Under the pieces are notes generated by a model. It made no database searches. It was not told the origin of the DNA and worked only from the letters and a program-made list of their open reading frames with translations. From the NCBI GenBank assembly GCA_900553135.1, contig USCO01000023.1, positions 1 to 22,171 of the forward strand: a DNA stretch of 22,171 nt. Direction: 5' to 3'. Within the stretch, counting starts at the first letter, position 1. Each line of letters starts with the position of its first letter. The DNA is from an uncultured Eubacteriales bacterium (GTDB lineage: Bacteria; Bacillota; Clostridia; Oscillospirales; Oscillospiraceae). Positions 13,724 to 21,662 of the stretch are shown here, piece by piece. A program made the translations under genes and the position numbers.

Positions 13724-15370
13724 ATGGAAACCACACAGCTTTCCCCCGAAACCCAGCAGCTGGAGCAGACGCCCCAGCCCAGCGCCCAGCCCCAGTGGAA
13801 GGCGCCCAAGAAAAAGAAGAAGTGGGTCAAACCCCTGGTCATCGTCCTGGTGATTCTGGCCGCCCTGTTTTTCTTCGTGGTGCGGCCCATGATGGGCGCG
13901 GGCAAGCAGCTCATCTCGGGCGCCTACCTGTCCGCCCAGGTGCAGATGCAGGACATGACCGTCTCGGTGTCCAGCACGGGCACCGTCACCCCCATCGATT
14001 CCTACAACGTCAGCAGCCTGGTCACCGGCGATGTGCTGGAGGCCCCCTTTGAGGAGGGCGACTGGGTGGAGAAGGGCGACCTGCTCTACCGCATCGATCC
14101 CGGCAGCGCCGAGAGCGCCCTGCAGCAGGCCCAGCTGTCTCTGCAGCAGGCCCAGCTGAGCTACGACAGCATGGCCGACGGTCTCAGCCCCAAGGCCTCC
14201 GCCGCCGGCGTGGTGCAAAAGCTGTACATCAAGGAGGGCGATCTGGTCTCCGCCGGCTCCCCCATTGCCGACATCTCCGACACCTCCACCATGACCCTCA
14301 CCGTCCCCTTCCAGTCCGCCGACGCGGCGGGCATCTCCGTGGGCCAGAGCGCCCAGGTGACCCTGTCCACCTCTCTGGAGACTCTGCCCGGCACCGTCAC
14401 CTACGTGGCCCCCGCCGACCAGGTGGGCGCAGGCAGCAGCCTGGTGCGCCAGGTGAAGATTCAGGTGCAGAACCCCGGCGCTCTCACCGAGACCACCACC
14501 GCCACCGCCAAGATCGGCGCCGTGGCCTGCGCTTCCAGCGGCACCTTTGAGGCCAAGCTCAGCCAGACCGTCACTGCCACCGGCAGCGGCGAGGTCACCA
14601 AGCTCAACGTCTCCGTGGGCAGCCGGGTGTCCGCCGGCACCGTGCTGGCCACCCTGGGCGGCTCCTCCGCCAACACCTCCCTGGAGAACGCCCGCATCGC
14701 CCTGGAGCAGGCCAAGCTGTCGGTGCAGAACGCCCAGGACACCCTGGAGAACTACACCATCACCGCCCCCATCTCGGGCACCATCATCGAAAAGAAGTTC
14801 AAGGCCGGGGACACCATCGACTCCAACAGCCTCACCGCCGCCGGCGGCTCCCTGGCTGTGCTGTACGATATGTCCACCCTCACCTTTGAGATGAAGGTCA
14901 ACGAGAAGGACATCAACAAGCTCCAGGTGGGCCAGGAGGTGTCCATCACCGCCGACGCCGTGGAGGGCAAGACCTTCACCGGCACCGTGGACAAGGTGAA
15001 CATCAACGGCGTCACTGCCAACGGCCAGACCAACTACCCCATCACCGTCCTCATCCACGATCCCCAGGACCTGAAGCCCGGCATGAACGTCTCCGCCGAC
15101 GTCATTGTGGAGCGGGCGGGCAGCGTGCTGTGCGTGCCCGTGGACGCGGTGAACCGGGGCAGCGAGCAGCCCTATGTGCTGGTGGCCCCCGCCGAGGCCA
15201 TGGACGAGAACGGCAATGTGGCCGACCCCTCCAAGCTGGAGAAGCGGGAGGTCACTCTGGGCCGCAACGACACCCAGAACATTGAGATCACCGGCGGCCT
15301 CACCGAAGGGGAGACCGTGGTGTGGGAAAACAAGCAGTCCAGCCTGTATGAGATGATGATGGGGATGTGA
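13724..15370 (+). CDS. HlyD/MacA-type efflux adaptor with duplicated barrel/lipoyl/hairpin unit
   Basis: This 548-residue membrane-fusion protein has a polar N-terminus, a Lys-rich patch (KKKKK, 29-33) and one transmembrane helix at about 35-54. The rest should be outside the membrane. Two successive adaptor-like units are visible. Unit 1 has a first barrel/lipoyl strand set at about 73-125, a short coiled hairpin with the heptad LQQAQLS twice (133-146), and a second lipoyl half plus beta-barrel at about 155-275. Unit 2 has TVTATGSGEVTKLNV onward (281-312), a hairpin at about 318-344, lipoyl ITAPISGTII (346-355), and a barrel at about 386-465. A membrane-proximal domain ends the protein. Usual MacA-like proteins have one such unit and about 370-400 residues. 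It is followed directly by the ATPase gene, so it belongs to a MacAB-like ABC exporter. Confidence 0.88.
   Translation: METTQLSPETQQLEQTPQPSAQPQWKAPKKKKKWVKPLVIVLVILAALFFFVVRPMMGAGKQLISGAYLSAQVQMQDMTVSVSSTGTVTPIDSYNVSSLVTGDVLEAPFEEGDWVEKGDLLYRIDPGSAESALQQAQLSLQQAQLSYDSMADGLSPKASAAGVVQKLYIKEGDLVSAGSPIADISDTSTMTLTVPFQSADAAGISVGQSAQVTLSTSLETLPGTVTYVAPADQVGAGSSLVRQVKIQVQNPGALTETTTATAKIGAVACASSGTFEAKLSQTVTATGSGEVTKLNVSVGSRVSAGTVLATLGGSSANTSLENARIALEQAKLSVQNAQDTLENYTITAPISGTIIEKKFKAGDTIDSNSLTAAGGSLAVLYDMSTLTFEMKVNEKDINKLQVGQEVSITADAVEGKTFTGTVDKVNINGVTANGQTNYPITVLIHDPQDLKPGMNVSADVIVERAGSVLCVPVDAVNRGSEQPYVLVAPAEAMDENGNVADPSKLEKREVTLGRNDTQNIEITGGLTEGETVVWENKQSSLYEMMMGM
14120..14158 (+). repeat. 18-bp direct repeat with 21-bp period inside the adaptor gene
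   Basis: CTGCAGCAGGCCCAGCTG occurs at 14120-14137 and again at 14141-14158. It encodes the heptad LQQAQLS twice in the first coiled hairpin, which suggests the hairpin grew by exact duplication of one heptad. Confidence 0.8.
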
Positions 15371-15372
15371 CC

Positions 15373-16119
15373 ATGGGACATCTGATTGAATTTCAGCAGG
15401 TTTACAAGATCTATCAAATGGGCGACTCCCAGGTCCACGCCCTGGACGGGGTGAGCTTCACCGTGGACCAGGGGGAGTTCGTGGCCATTGTGGGCCAGTC
15501 CGGCTCGGGCAAATCCACCGCCATGAACATCATCGGCTGCCTGGATGTGCCCACCAGCGGCAAGTATCTCCTGGGCGGCGTGGACGTGTCCACCATGGAC
15601 GACGACCAGCAGGCCGAAATCCGCAACAAGATGCTGGGCTTCATCTTCCAGCAGTACAACCTCATCCCCAAGCTCAACGTGCTGGAAAACGTGGAGCTGC
15701 CCCTGCTCTACGCCGGGGTGAAGGAGCGGGAGCGCCGGGAACGGGCCCTCCAGGCCCTGGACCGGGTGGGGCTGGCGGACAAGTACAAAAACCGCCCCAA
15801 CCAGCTCTCCGGCGGCCAGCAGCAGCGGGTGTCCATCGCCCGGGCTCTGGCGGGACAGCCCTCGGTGATCCTGGCCGACGAGCCCACCGGCGCTTTGGAC
15901 TCCCGCACCAGCCGGGAGGTGCTCTCCTTCCTGAAAAAGCTCAACCGGGAGGGGGACACCGTGGTCCTCATCACCCATGACAACTCCATCGCCGTACGGG
16001 CCCGCCGCATCATCCGCCTGCAGGACGGAAAGATCATCTACAACGGCCCCGCCGACGACCCCCGGGCCGTGGTTCAGCCCACCCTGTCCGGGGAGGAGGA
16101 CGAGGAGGAGATGGTGTAA
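15373..16119 (+). CDS. MacB-type ABC transporter ATPase
   Basis: This 248-residue ATP-binding subunit has Walker A GQSGSGKS (41-48), a Q-loop at FIFQQYN, signature LSGGQQQR (145-152), Walker B VILADEP with Asp169 and catalytic Glu170, D-loop GALDS and switch His202 (ITHD). These are typical of the MacB/LolD/FtsE subfamily that powers efflux through FtsX-like permeases. ATG 15373 is preferred over the in-frame GTG at 15367 because GGGG sits 8 bases upstream of it. The start lies 2 bases after the adaptor stop, and the stop overlaps the permease start by one base (TAATG), so translation is tightly coupled. The C-terminus ends in an acidic run (GEEDEEEMV). Confidence 0.94.
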   Translation: MGHLIEFQQVYKIYQMGDSQVHALDGVSFTVDQGEFVAIVGQSGSGKSTAMNIIGCLDVPTSGKYLLGGVDVSTMDDDQQAEIRNKMLGFIFQQYNLIPKLNVLENVELPLLYAGVKERERRERALQALDRVGLADKYKNRPNQLSGGQQQRVSIARALAGQPSVILADEPTGALDSRTSREVLSFLKKLNREGDTVVLITHDNSIAVRARRIIRLQDGKIIYNGPADDPRAVVQPTLSGEEDEEEMV

Positions 16120-17354
16120 TGGAGATCAAACAGTCCTTTTTCCTGGCCCTGAAGTCCCTGGCCACCAGCAAGATGCGGGCCCTGCTCACCATGCTGGGCA
16201 TCATCATCGGCGTGGCCGCCGTCATTGTCATCATCTCCCTGGGCGACGGCATGCAAAAGCTCATGAGCGACTCCTTCGAGCAGCTGGGCGCCAACCTGAT
16301 CCAGGTCAACGTGTGGAGCTCGGGCTCCTCCCGGGACGTGAAGGACAAGGACATGTACGCCCTGGTGGAGGAGTATCCCCAGTACCTGTCCGCCGTCAGT
16401 CCCTCCGTCACCGTCTCCGCCGTCTCCGCCCGGGGCACCGGGGACGTGTTCACCCCCAGCTCGGTGGTGGGCGTCAGCGAGGCCTACTGCGACATCCGGG
16501 CCCTCACCCTGGACCAGGGCCGCTTTTTGCAGTATGTGGACGTGCTGCGCAGCCAAAACGTGTGCGTCATCGGCTCCTACATCAACAAGGAGTACTTTAA
16601 CGGCCAGGGCCTGGGCAAGACCCTGACCCTCAACGGCTACAACTATACCATCGTGGGCGTGCTCTCCGAGACCGCCGAGTCCCGCCAGGGCTCGGGAGAT
16701 GACCAGGTCATCATCCCCTACACCAACGCCCAGCAGCTCAACAGCGCCGCCGCGGAAAACAGTTCCGTCTACATGGGCGGCATGTCCATGTACATGTTCA
16801 GCGGCACCAGCAAGGACACCGCCTCCGCCGCCCGGGGCATCATTGAAAGCGCCCTCTTTAAAATCTATGAGGACGACGACTACTACATGGTGGTCACCTC
16901 CGCTGAGATGCTGGACATGATGAACACCATGATGAACACCATGATGGTGGTGCTGGTGGCCATCGCGGGCATCTCCCTGCTGGTGGGCGGCATCGGCATC
17001 ATGAACATCATGCTGGTGTCCGTGTCCGAGCGCACCCGGGAGATCGGCATCCGCAAATCCCTGGGCGCCAAGCGCAAGGACATCCGGGGCCAGTTCATCA
17101 TCGAAGCGGGCACCACCTCGGCCATCGGCGGCATCATCGGTATCGTGCTGGGCATCCTGCTGGCCAAGGGAGCCGGTGTGCTCATTGACGGCACCATGTC
17201 CTCCGGCTCCAACGCCGAGTTTACGGCGGTCATTTCCCTCACCGCCATCGCCGTGGCCTTTGGGGTCTCGGTGGGCGTGGGTATCCTTTTCGGCTACCTG
17301 CCCGCCAACAAGGCCGCCAAGCTCAACCCCATCGACGCCCTGCGCTACGAATAA
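16119..17354 (+). CDS. MacB-like ABC transporter permease (FtsX domain)
   Basis: This 411-residue permease has the standard MacB plan. The first transmembrane helix is at about 21-42 (LTMLGIIIGVAAVIVIIS). A large outer MacB_PCD-type domain runs about 45-275, and three more helices lie at about 277-300, 330-355 and 370-393. The FtsX signature is VSERTREIGIRKSLGAKRKDI (302-322), and the end LNPIDALRYE is typical of the family. Met residues cluster unusually: MGGMSMYM (219-226) in the outer domain and MLDMMNTMMNTMM (264-276) just before the second helix. It forms an exporter with the adjacent adaptor and ATPase. The substrate is unknown; peptides, antibiotics or metabolites are all possible for this family. 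Confidence 0.92.
   Translation: MEIKQSFFLALKSLATSKMRALLTMLGIIIGVAAVIVIISLGDGMQKLMSDSFEQLGANLIQVNVWSSGSSRDVKDKDMYALVEEYPQYLSAVSPSVTVSAVSARGTGDVFTPSSVVGVSEAYCDIRALTLDQGRFLQYVDVLRSQNVCVIGSYINKEYFNGQGLGKTLTLNGYNYTIVGVLSETAESRQGSGDDQVIIPYTNAQQLNSAAAENSSVYMGGMSMYMFSGTSKDTASAARGIIESALFKIYEDDDYYMVVTSAEMLDMMNTMMNTMMVVLVAIAGISLLVGGIGIMNIMLVSVSERTREIGIRKSLGAKRKDIRGQFIIEAGTTSAIGGIIGIVLGILLAKGAGVLIDGTMSSGSNAEFTAVISLTAIAVAFGVSVGVGILFGYLPANKAAKLNPIDALRYE
16917..16946 (+). repeat. 12-bp tandem repeat coding for a Met-rich stretch
   Basis: ATGATGAACACC occurs twice head to tail and is followed by ATGATG, encoding MMNT-MMNT-MM at permease residues 267-276. The period is 12 bp, in frame. Confidence 0.8.
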
Positions 17355-17374
17355 CCAAAGGAGGCAAACTCGTT

Positions 17375-19240
17375 ATGAATTGGAGAAAAACCATTTCCCT
17401 CTCCCTGGCCGCCGCTGTGTGCGCGGGACTGCTGGCCATGCCCGCCGGGGCGGCCTCTGTCCCCTCCCAGAGCCAGGCCATCCAGGCGGTGAACGCCCTG
17501 GGCATCATGGTGGGCGACACCTCGGGGGATATGATGCTCAGCCGCACGGTCACCCGGGCGGAATTCATCACTATGGCGGTGAAGGCCACCCCCAACGGGG
17601 ACCAGGTGGGCCAGGCCTCCACCTCCCCCTATCCCGACGTGCCCTACACCCACTGGGCGGCGGGCTATGTCCAGGCGGGCGTGTCCGCCGGGCTCATTGT
17701 GGGCTTCTCCGACGGCACCTTCCGCCCCAACAACCAGATCTCCCTGGGTGAGGGTGTCACCATCGTGCTCAACCTGCTGGGCTACACCTCGGAGGACTTC
17801 TCCGGGGCCTACCCCACCCCCCAGATGGCCCTGTACCACAGCCTGGACCTGGACCGGGGGCTCTCCGCCCAGAACGCCGGGGACATCCTCACCCGTCAGG
17901 ACTGCATGTACCTCTTCTATAACCTGATGACCACCAACACCAAGGCAGGCGCCCCCTACATCAACTCCCTGGGCTACTCCCTGAACTCCGCCGGAGAAAT
18001 TGACCTGGTGGCCCTCATCAACGGCGCCATGGAGGGCCCCGTGGTGGCCCAGGGGAACTGGCAGAGCGCCATCCCCTTCTCCCTCACCGGCTGCACCGTC
18101 TACCGGGACGGCAAGGCCGCTGCCCTCAGCGCCATCCAGACCAACGACGTGGTCTACTGGTCTCCCTCCATGCGCACCCTGTGGGCCTACTCGGACAAGG
18201 CGGTGGGCACCATCCAGTCCCTGACCCCCTCCACCTCCTCCCCCACCTCGGTGACGGTGGCGGGCCGGACCTACGCCATTGAGACCGCCGAGGCCGCCTT
18301 TGCCCTGTCCGACCTGGGGCAGTACGGCGTGGGCGACGTGGTCACCCTGCTGCTGGGCCGGGACGGCGGCGTGGCCGCTGTGGCCGGGCCCGACCAGGCC
18401 GACCAGGAGCGCTGCGGCGTGGTGACCAAGGTGGAAAAGACCACCTACACCGACGGCCGGGGCAACTCCTACGCCCAGGACACCGTCACCCTGCTGGCCA
18501 CCGACGGCAACACCTACTCCTACCCCTGCAGCTCCACCTCCCTGGAGGCGGGGGACCTGGCTCTGGCCCAGGTCTCCGGGGGCAATATCTCCCTCACCCG
18601 CCTGAGCAAGGGCCACGCCGTCTCGGGCACCGTGTCCGACGACGGCAGCAAGGTGGGCTCCACCCCCTTTGCCAAGGATGTGGAAATTCTGGACGTCTAT
18701 GAGGACTCCGGCCTGCGCATCTACCCCAGCCGCCTGGCCGGGGTGCGGCTGGACAGCGACGATGTGGCCTACTGCGCTGTGAACAGCAGCGGCGAAATCA
18801 CCCAGCTGGTGCTGAAGGAGGTCACCGGGGACATGCACCACTACGGGGTGCTCAACACCCTGACCACCATCCCCACCGGCTCCTTCTCCACCTACTACAC
18901 CTACCAGTTTGACGTGGGCGGCGTGCCCGGCGTGCTGGCTCAGACCACCACCCGCTACCCCGTGGAGGAGGGCCCCGTCATCATCAAGGGCGACCTGTCC
19001 GCCCCCGACCGCCTGGACAAGCTGACGGCGGTGAAAAACGGCACCGTCAGCGGCAGCCAGTTTACCGCAGGCGGCCAGCGCTACACCATGGCCGACCAGG
19101 TGGCGGTGTACGAGTACCGGGACAAGGAGTACTACCTATCCTCCCTCTCCCGGGTGCAGGAGAAGGGTCTCACCCTCACCGGCTGGTACGACAAAACCCA
19201 GCAGGAGGGCGGCCTTATCCGGGTCATTATCGCCCAGTAA
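17375..19240 (+). CDS. Exported SLH-domain protein, last gene of the efflux operon
   Basis: This 621-residue protein has a signal peptide (residues 1-27, cleavage after MPAGAA). SLH-type repeats follow at about 33-75 (ALGIMVGD, TRAEFITMAVKA), 82-141 (SPYPDVPYTHWAAGYVQAGVSAG, GFSDGTFRPNNQIS) and a weaker third to about 195. SLH domains hold proteins on cell-wall polysaccharide. Residues about 200-621 are beta-rich, with repeating valine/threonine-rich strands, and I recognise no enzyme motif. The gene starts 20 bp after the permease with AGGAGG about 10 bases before the ATG, and it is the only gene between the permease and the terminator. It therefore belongs to the operon and may be a wall-bound partner of the exporter. 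That role is inferred from position only. Confidence 0.88.
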   Translation: MNWRKTISLSLAAAVCAGLLAMPAGAASVPSQSQAIQAVNALGIMVGDTSGDMMLSRTVTRAEFITMAVKATPNGDQVGQASTSPYPDVPYTHWAAGYVQAGVSAGLIVGFSDGTFRPNNQISLGEGVTIVLNLLGYTSEDFSGAYPTPQMALYHSLDLDRGLSAQNAGDILTRQDCMYLFYNLMTTNTKAGAPYINSLGYSLNSAGEIDLVALINGAMEGPVVAQGNWQSAIPFSLTGCTVYRDGKAAALSAIQTNDVVYWSPSMRTLWAYSDKAVGTIQSLTPSTSSPTSVTVAGRTYAIETAEAAFALSDLGQYGVGDVVTLLLGRDGGVAAVAGPDQADQERCGVVTKVEKTTYTDGRGNSYAQDTVTLLATDGNTYSYPCSSTSLEAGDLALAQVSGGNISLTRLSKGHAVSGTVSDDGSKVGSTPFAKDVEILDVYEDSGLRIYPSRLAGVRLDSDDVAYCAVNSSGEITQLVLKEVTGDMHHYGVLNTLTTIPTGSFSTYYTYQFDVGGVPGVLAQTTTRYPVEEGPVIIKGDLSAPDRLDKLTAVKNGTVSGSQFTAGGQRYTMADQVAVYEYRDKEYYLSSLSRVQEKGLTLTGWYDKTQQEGGLIRVIIAQ

Positions 19241-19255
19241 CTTCTCAAAATACGC

Positions 19256-19290
19256 AAAAAAAGAGGACCGCACCGCGGTCCTCTTTTTAT
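19256..19290. terminator. Bidirectional intrinsic terminator between convergent operons
   Basis: The stem GAGGACCGC / GCGGTCCTC (19263-19271 / 19275-19283) has the loop ACC. A-tract and T-tract flanks extend the pairing and give U-runs in both directions. It ends the efflux operon (plus) and the C26 hydrolase gene (minus). Confidence 0.93.
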
Positions 19291-19940
19291 TTCTTACACT
19301 GTTGAATAAACCAGTCCAGCAGGGCGCTGCCCCGGACCAGTCCCGGCCCCCGCAGCCGCTCGGGGTGAAACTGCACCCCCACCACGGGCAGGTGCTCATG
19401 CTCCAGCCCTTCGGGGAAGCCCCCCTCCGCCCAGGCGGAGGCACGCAGTCCCTCGCCCAGCCGGTCCACGGCCTGGTGGTGGTTGCTGTTCACCACCGCC
19501 CTGGGGCCGTACAGAGTCCAGAGCAGACTGCCTTCCTCCATGCGGATGGGGTGGTACACGTCTCCCGCCCCCTGGTGAAAGCACACAAGCGCCCGCCCCA
19601 GGTCCTGGCACAGGGTGCCGCCCAGGGCCACGTTCAGCACCTGCATCCCCCGGCAGATGCCCAGAATGGGCTTTCCCGCCTGAAGAAACGCCCGGGCCAG
19701 CTCCAGCTCCGCCCGGTCCTGCTTGGGGTCGGGGGGATGGGAGCCCCGGTCCTCCTGGCCGAAGAGGGCGGGGTCCAGGTCGCCGCCGCCGCACAGCAGC
19801 AGCCCCTGGCAGCTGAGATCGGGTTCAGGGCAGTAGCCCCCCACGGGGCGCCCCCCTGCCTTTCGTACCGCCCGGATGTAGCGGCCCATGCCGCCCTCCT
19901 GGCCGGAGAGCAGCACCCGGGGCGCCTTTTGCCCTGTCAC
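19287..19940 (-). CDS. C26-family class I glutamine amidotransferase-like hydrolase (gamma-glutamyl-GABA hydrolase/PuuD type)
   Basis: This 217-residue cytoplasmic protein has the complete catalytic set: LLLCGGGDLDPALFG (47-61), GICRGMQVLN with nucleophile Cys96, NSNHHQAVDRLG (151-162), and VQFHPE with His192 and Glu194. This matches peptidase C26 enzymes that cut gamma-glutamyl bonds, such as gamma-glutamyl-GABA in putrescine breakdown. At 217 residues it is slightly short for the family, mainly at the N-terminus. The start is a GTG at 19940 that overlaps the stop of the upstream kinase-like gene (GTGA), with AGGA as a modest ribosome site, so translation is probably coupled. No other putrescine genes are nearby, so the substrate is open. 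Confidence 0.88.
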   Translation of the reverse strand: MTGQKAPRVLLSGQEGGMGRYIRAVRKAGGRPVGGYCPEPDLSCQGLLLCGGGDLDPALFGQEDRGSHPPDPKQDRAELELARAFLQAGKPILGICRGMQVLNVALGGTLCQDLGRALVCFHQGAGDVYHPIRMEEGSLLWTLYGPRAVVNSNHHQAVDRLGEGLRASAWAEGGFPEGLEHEHLPVVGVQFHPERLRGPGLVRGSALLDWFIQQCKK

Positions 19941-20563
19941 TCGCTGTCCTGAGCGGTGCGCAGGCGCACCAGGGTCTCGATGAGGTCCACAGCCCCCTCG
20001 ATGCCGGTGACGCTGGAATTGATGGTCAGGTCATACCGGCGCATCTCGCCCCAGATATGGCCGGTGTAGTAGTTATAGTAGTTGGAGCGGCCCCGGTCCA
20101 TCTCCCGGATCTGCTCGGCCATGTTGGCGGAGGGGATGTGGTACTCCTCCACACAGCGCAGCACCCGGTCCTCCATCTCTCCGTGGACAAAGACCTTCAG
20201 ACACTCAGGCCGGTCTCCCAGCACATAGTCGCTGCACCGGCCCACGATGACGCAGGGGCCCTGGTCGGCCAGCTCCCGGATCACCTCCGCCTGGGCGAAG
20301 AAGGCCTGCAGGCTCACAGGCACGCCCTGCTGGGTATAGGTGGGAACGCCGATGCCAATGGGGGTAAAGGCCAGGTGGAAACGGCTTCTGGCCCGCTCCT
20401 CCGCCCGGGCGATAAACTCGGGGGAAAGGCCGCTTTTCTCCGAGGTCTTTTGGATCAAGGTACGGTCATAACACGGGATCCCCAGCCGGGCCGCCAGCTT
20501 CTTCCCGATCAATCTTCCGCCGCTTCCAAACTCACGGCTGATGGAAATGACATAGTTGCTCAT
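19937..20563 (-). CDS. Cytidylate kinase-like family protein
   Basis: This 208-residue protein opens with YVISISREFGSGGRLIGKKLAARLG. That is the modified P-loop of the cytidylate-kinase-like family (AAA-type NTPase fold) common in Firmicutes and distinct from housekeeping Cmk. Further family marks are PCYDRTLIQ, CVIVGRCSDYVL (104-115), a lid-type segment around HGEMEDRVLRCVEEY, and DRGRSNYYNYYTGHIWG near the end. The reaction in this subgroup has not been settled to my knowledge. The ATG at 20563 has GGAGG 8 bases upstream. The gene has its own strong promoter and a hairpin in its leader, and it overlaps the C26 hydrolase gene by 4 bp. Confidence 0.85.
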   Translation of the reverse strand: MSNYVISISREFGSGGRLIGKKLAARLGIPCYDRTLIQKTSEKSGLSPEFIARAEERARSRFHLAFTPIGIGVPTYTQQGVPVSLQAFFAQAEVIRELADQGPCVIVGRCSDYVLGDRPECLKVFVHGEMEDRVLRCVEEYHIPSANMAEQIREMDRGRSNYYNYYTGHIWGEMRRYDLTINSSVTGIEGAVDLIETLVRLRTAQDSE

Positions 20564-20597
20564 ATGGCGCGCCTCCTGTCTGGACTCATTGCACGGG

Positions 20598-20619
20598 GGC
20601 CGCCCCCTTTGCGGCGGCC
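20598..20619 (-). promoter_or_regulatory. GC-rich hairpin in the 5' leader of the cytidylate-kinase-like gene
   Basis: GGCCGCC (20598-20604) pairs with GGCGGCC (20613-20619) across an 8-nt loop. It lies about 10 nt after the predicted transcript start and upstream of the ribosome site. It could stabilise the message or tune translation. Confidence 0.5.
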
Positions 20620-20634
20620 TCCTCTGTGATTTAT

Positions 20635-20663
20635 ATTATAGCGGACTTTGGGAAAAATGACAA
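20635..20663 (-). promoter_or_regulatory. Strong sigma-A-type promoter for the cytidylate-kinase-like/C26 operon
   Basis: On the minus strand, TTGTCA (20663-20658), a 17-bp spacer and a perfect TATAAT (20640-20635). The predicted start is near 20628. Confidence 0.88.
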
Positions 20664-20664
20664 T

Positions 20665-20747
20665 AAAAAACCGCCGGCTCTGGCAAAATTGCCCATCCGG
20701 CGATGGAAGCCGGCCCGGCAGACCTTCCGTCTGCTGGGCCGGACGCG
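20665..20747 (-). terminator. Terminator region of the AraC-family gene (two hairpins)
   Basis: Reading the minus strand from the stop codon, the first hairpin pairs CCGGCCC with GGGCCGG and GCAGAC with GTCTGC (20710-20742, one mismatch). The second pairs CGCCGG with CCGGCG (20672-20677 / 20697-20702), with an inner GGCAA/TTGCC stem. A run of six U (20670-20665) follows the second hairpin, which makes it the terminator proper. Confidence 0.82.
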
Positions 20748-20748
20748 G

Positions 20749-21597
20749 TTATGCCTCTACAGAGGTCTTTTCTCCATCCCGGCTGCCGCAGCGGTACTGG
20801 GACGGCGTGACCCCCATGGTGCGCTTGAAGGCCTTGGAGAAGGTCAGGGGGTCCGGGTATCCGCAGGACCGGGCAATCTCGGCCACGGACAGGTTCTTTT
20901 CCTCCAGCAGCTGGGCCGCCCGCTCCATGCGGAAGCGCATGAGCACCTGCTGGGGGGACATACCCAGGGTGTTCTGGAACACAGTGGTGAGGTAGCTGCG
21001 GTTGAGCCCCACGTACTTGGCCAGGCGGGCCACCGTCAGGTCCTCCTGGAAGTGGCTGCGGATGTACTCCACCGCCTGCCGCACGTACTCGCCGCCGCTG
21101 TCCCGGCCCCGCCGGGACCGGTCCTTGCCCGACATGGCCACCCAGCCTAAAAAGCGGTACAGGCCGCCCTGGAGCAGCAGCTCGCAGCCCCGGCCCGCCG
21201 TTTCAAAGCGGCGCATCTCCTCCACGCAGGCCTCCAGCTCCTCCAGCTGGTCGCAGTGGCACACCCGCCGCTGGTCGTTCAAGCCGCAGCTTTGCAGGTA
21301 TTCCTCCGCCCGGCGGCCGGTAAAGCCCACCCAGATGTTGTGCCAGGGGTCCTCCTCGTCCGCCCGGTAGGCGCTCACCTCGCCGGGCAGCATGAGGAAG
21401 GCCTCCCCAGGCCCGATGTCGTACCCCTTGTCCTGGGTCTGAAAGACCCCACGGCCGGACAGGCAGACATGGAGCAAGTAGTGCTCTCTCAGTGCCGGTC
21501 CGGCCAGTTCGCCGGGCAGGCACCGCTTTGCTCCGCAGGTCAGGAAAGTCAGCTCGCCGGGGTCTTCTCCTTCTCGTTTCAACCAGGTCTCACCCAT
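20749..21597 (-). CDS. AraC-family transcriptional regulator with N-terminal cupin sensor
   Basis: This 282-residue protein has a cupin-like sensing half, residues about 15-150 (HYLLHVCLSGRGVFQ, YDIGPGEAFLMLPGEV, PWHNIWVGFTG). The C-terminal AraC DNA-binding domain with two helix-turn-helix units follows: EDLTVARLAKYVGLNRSYLT (first HTH) and LSVAEIARSCGYPDPLTFSK (second), then the family end FKRTMGVTPSQYR. Such proteins mostly activate sugar-use genes in response to a small sugar ligand. No transporter or glycosidase gene adjoins it here, so its target is unknown. The ATG at 21597 has AGGAGGGGG just upstream. It has its own promoter and terminator and is therefore a single-gene unit. Confidence 0.92.
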   Translation of the reverse strand: MGETWLKREGEDPGELTFLTCGAKRCLPGELAGPALREHYLLHVCLSGRGVFQTQDKGYDIGPGEAFLMLPGEVSAYRADEEDPWHNIWVGFTGRRAEEYLQSCGLNDQRRVCHCDQLEELEACVEEMRRFETAGRGCELLLQGGLYRFLGWVAMSGKDRSRRGRDSGGEYVRQAVEYIRSHFQEDLTVARLAKYVGLNRSYLTTVFQNTLGMSPQQVLMRFRMERAAQLLEEKNLSVAEIARSCGYPDPLTFSKAFKRTMGVTPSQYRCGSRDGEKTSVEA

Positions 21598-21615
21598 GCT
21601 TCCCCCTCCTTTACG

Positions 21616-21632
21616 GGCCGGCGCCGCCGGCC
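21616..21632 (-). promoter_or_regulatory. GC-rich hairpin just upstream of the AraC-gene ribosome site
   Basis: GGCCGGC (21616-21622) and GCCGGCC (21626-21632) form a perfect 7-bp stem with a 3-nt loop. It ends about 5 nt before the ribosome binding site, within a leader of about 60 nt. Confidence 0.5.
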
Positions 21633-21662
21633 AGTCATACCGTATCAGGGTTTGATGACAAC

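Noticed and set aside
15367..15372. GTG start for the ABC ATPase
   Set aside because: It overlaps the adaptor stop with poor ribosome-site spacing; the ATG at 15373 fits better.
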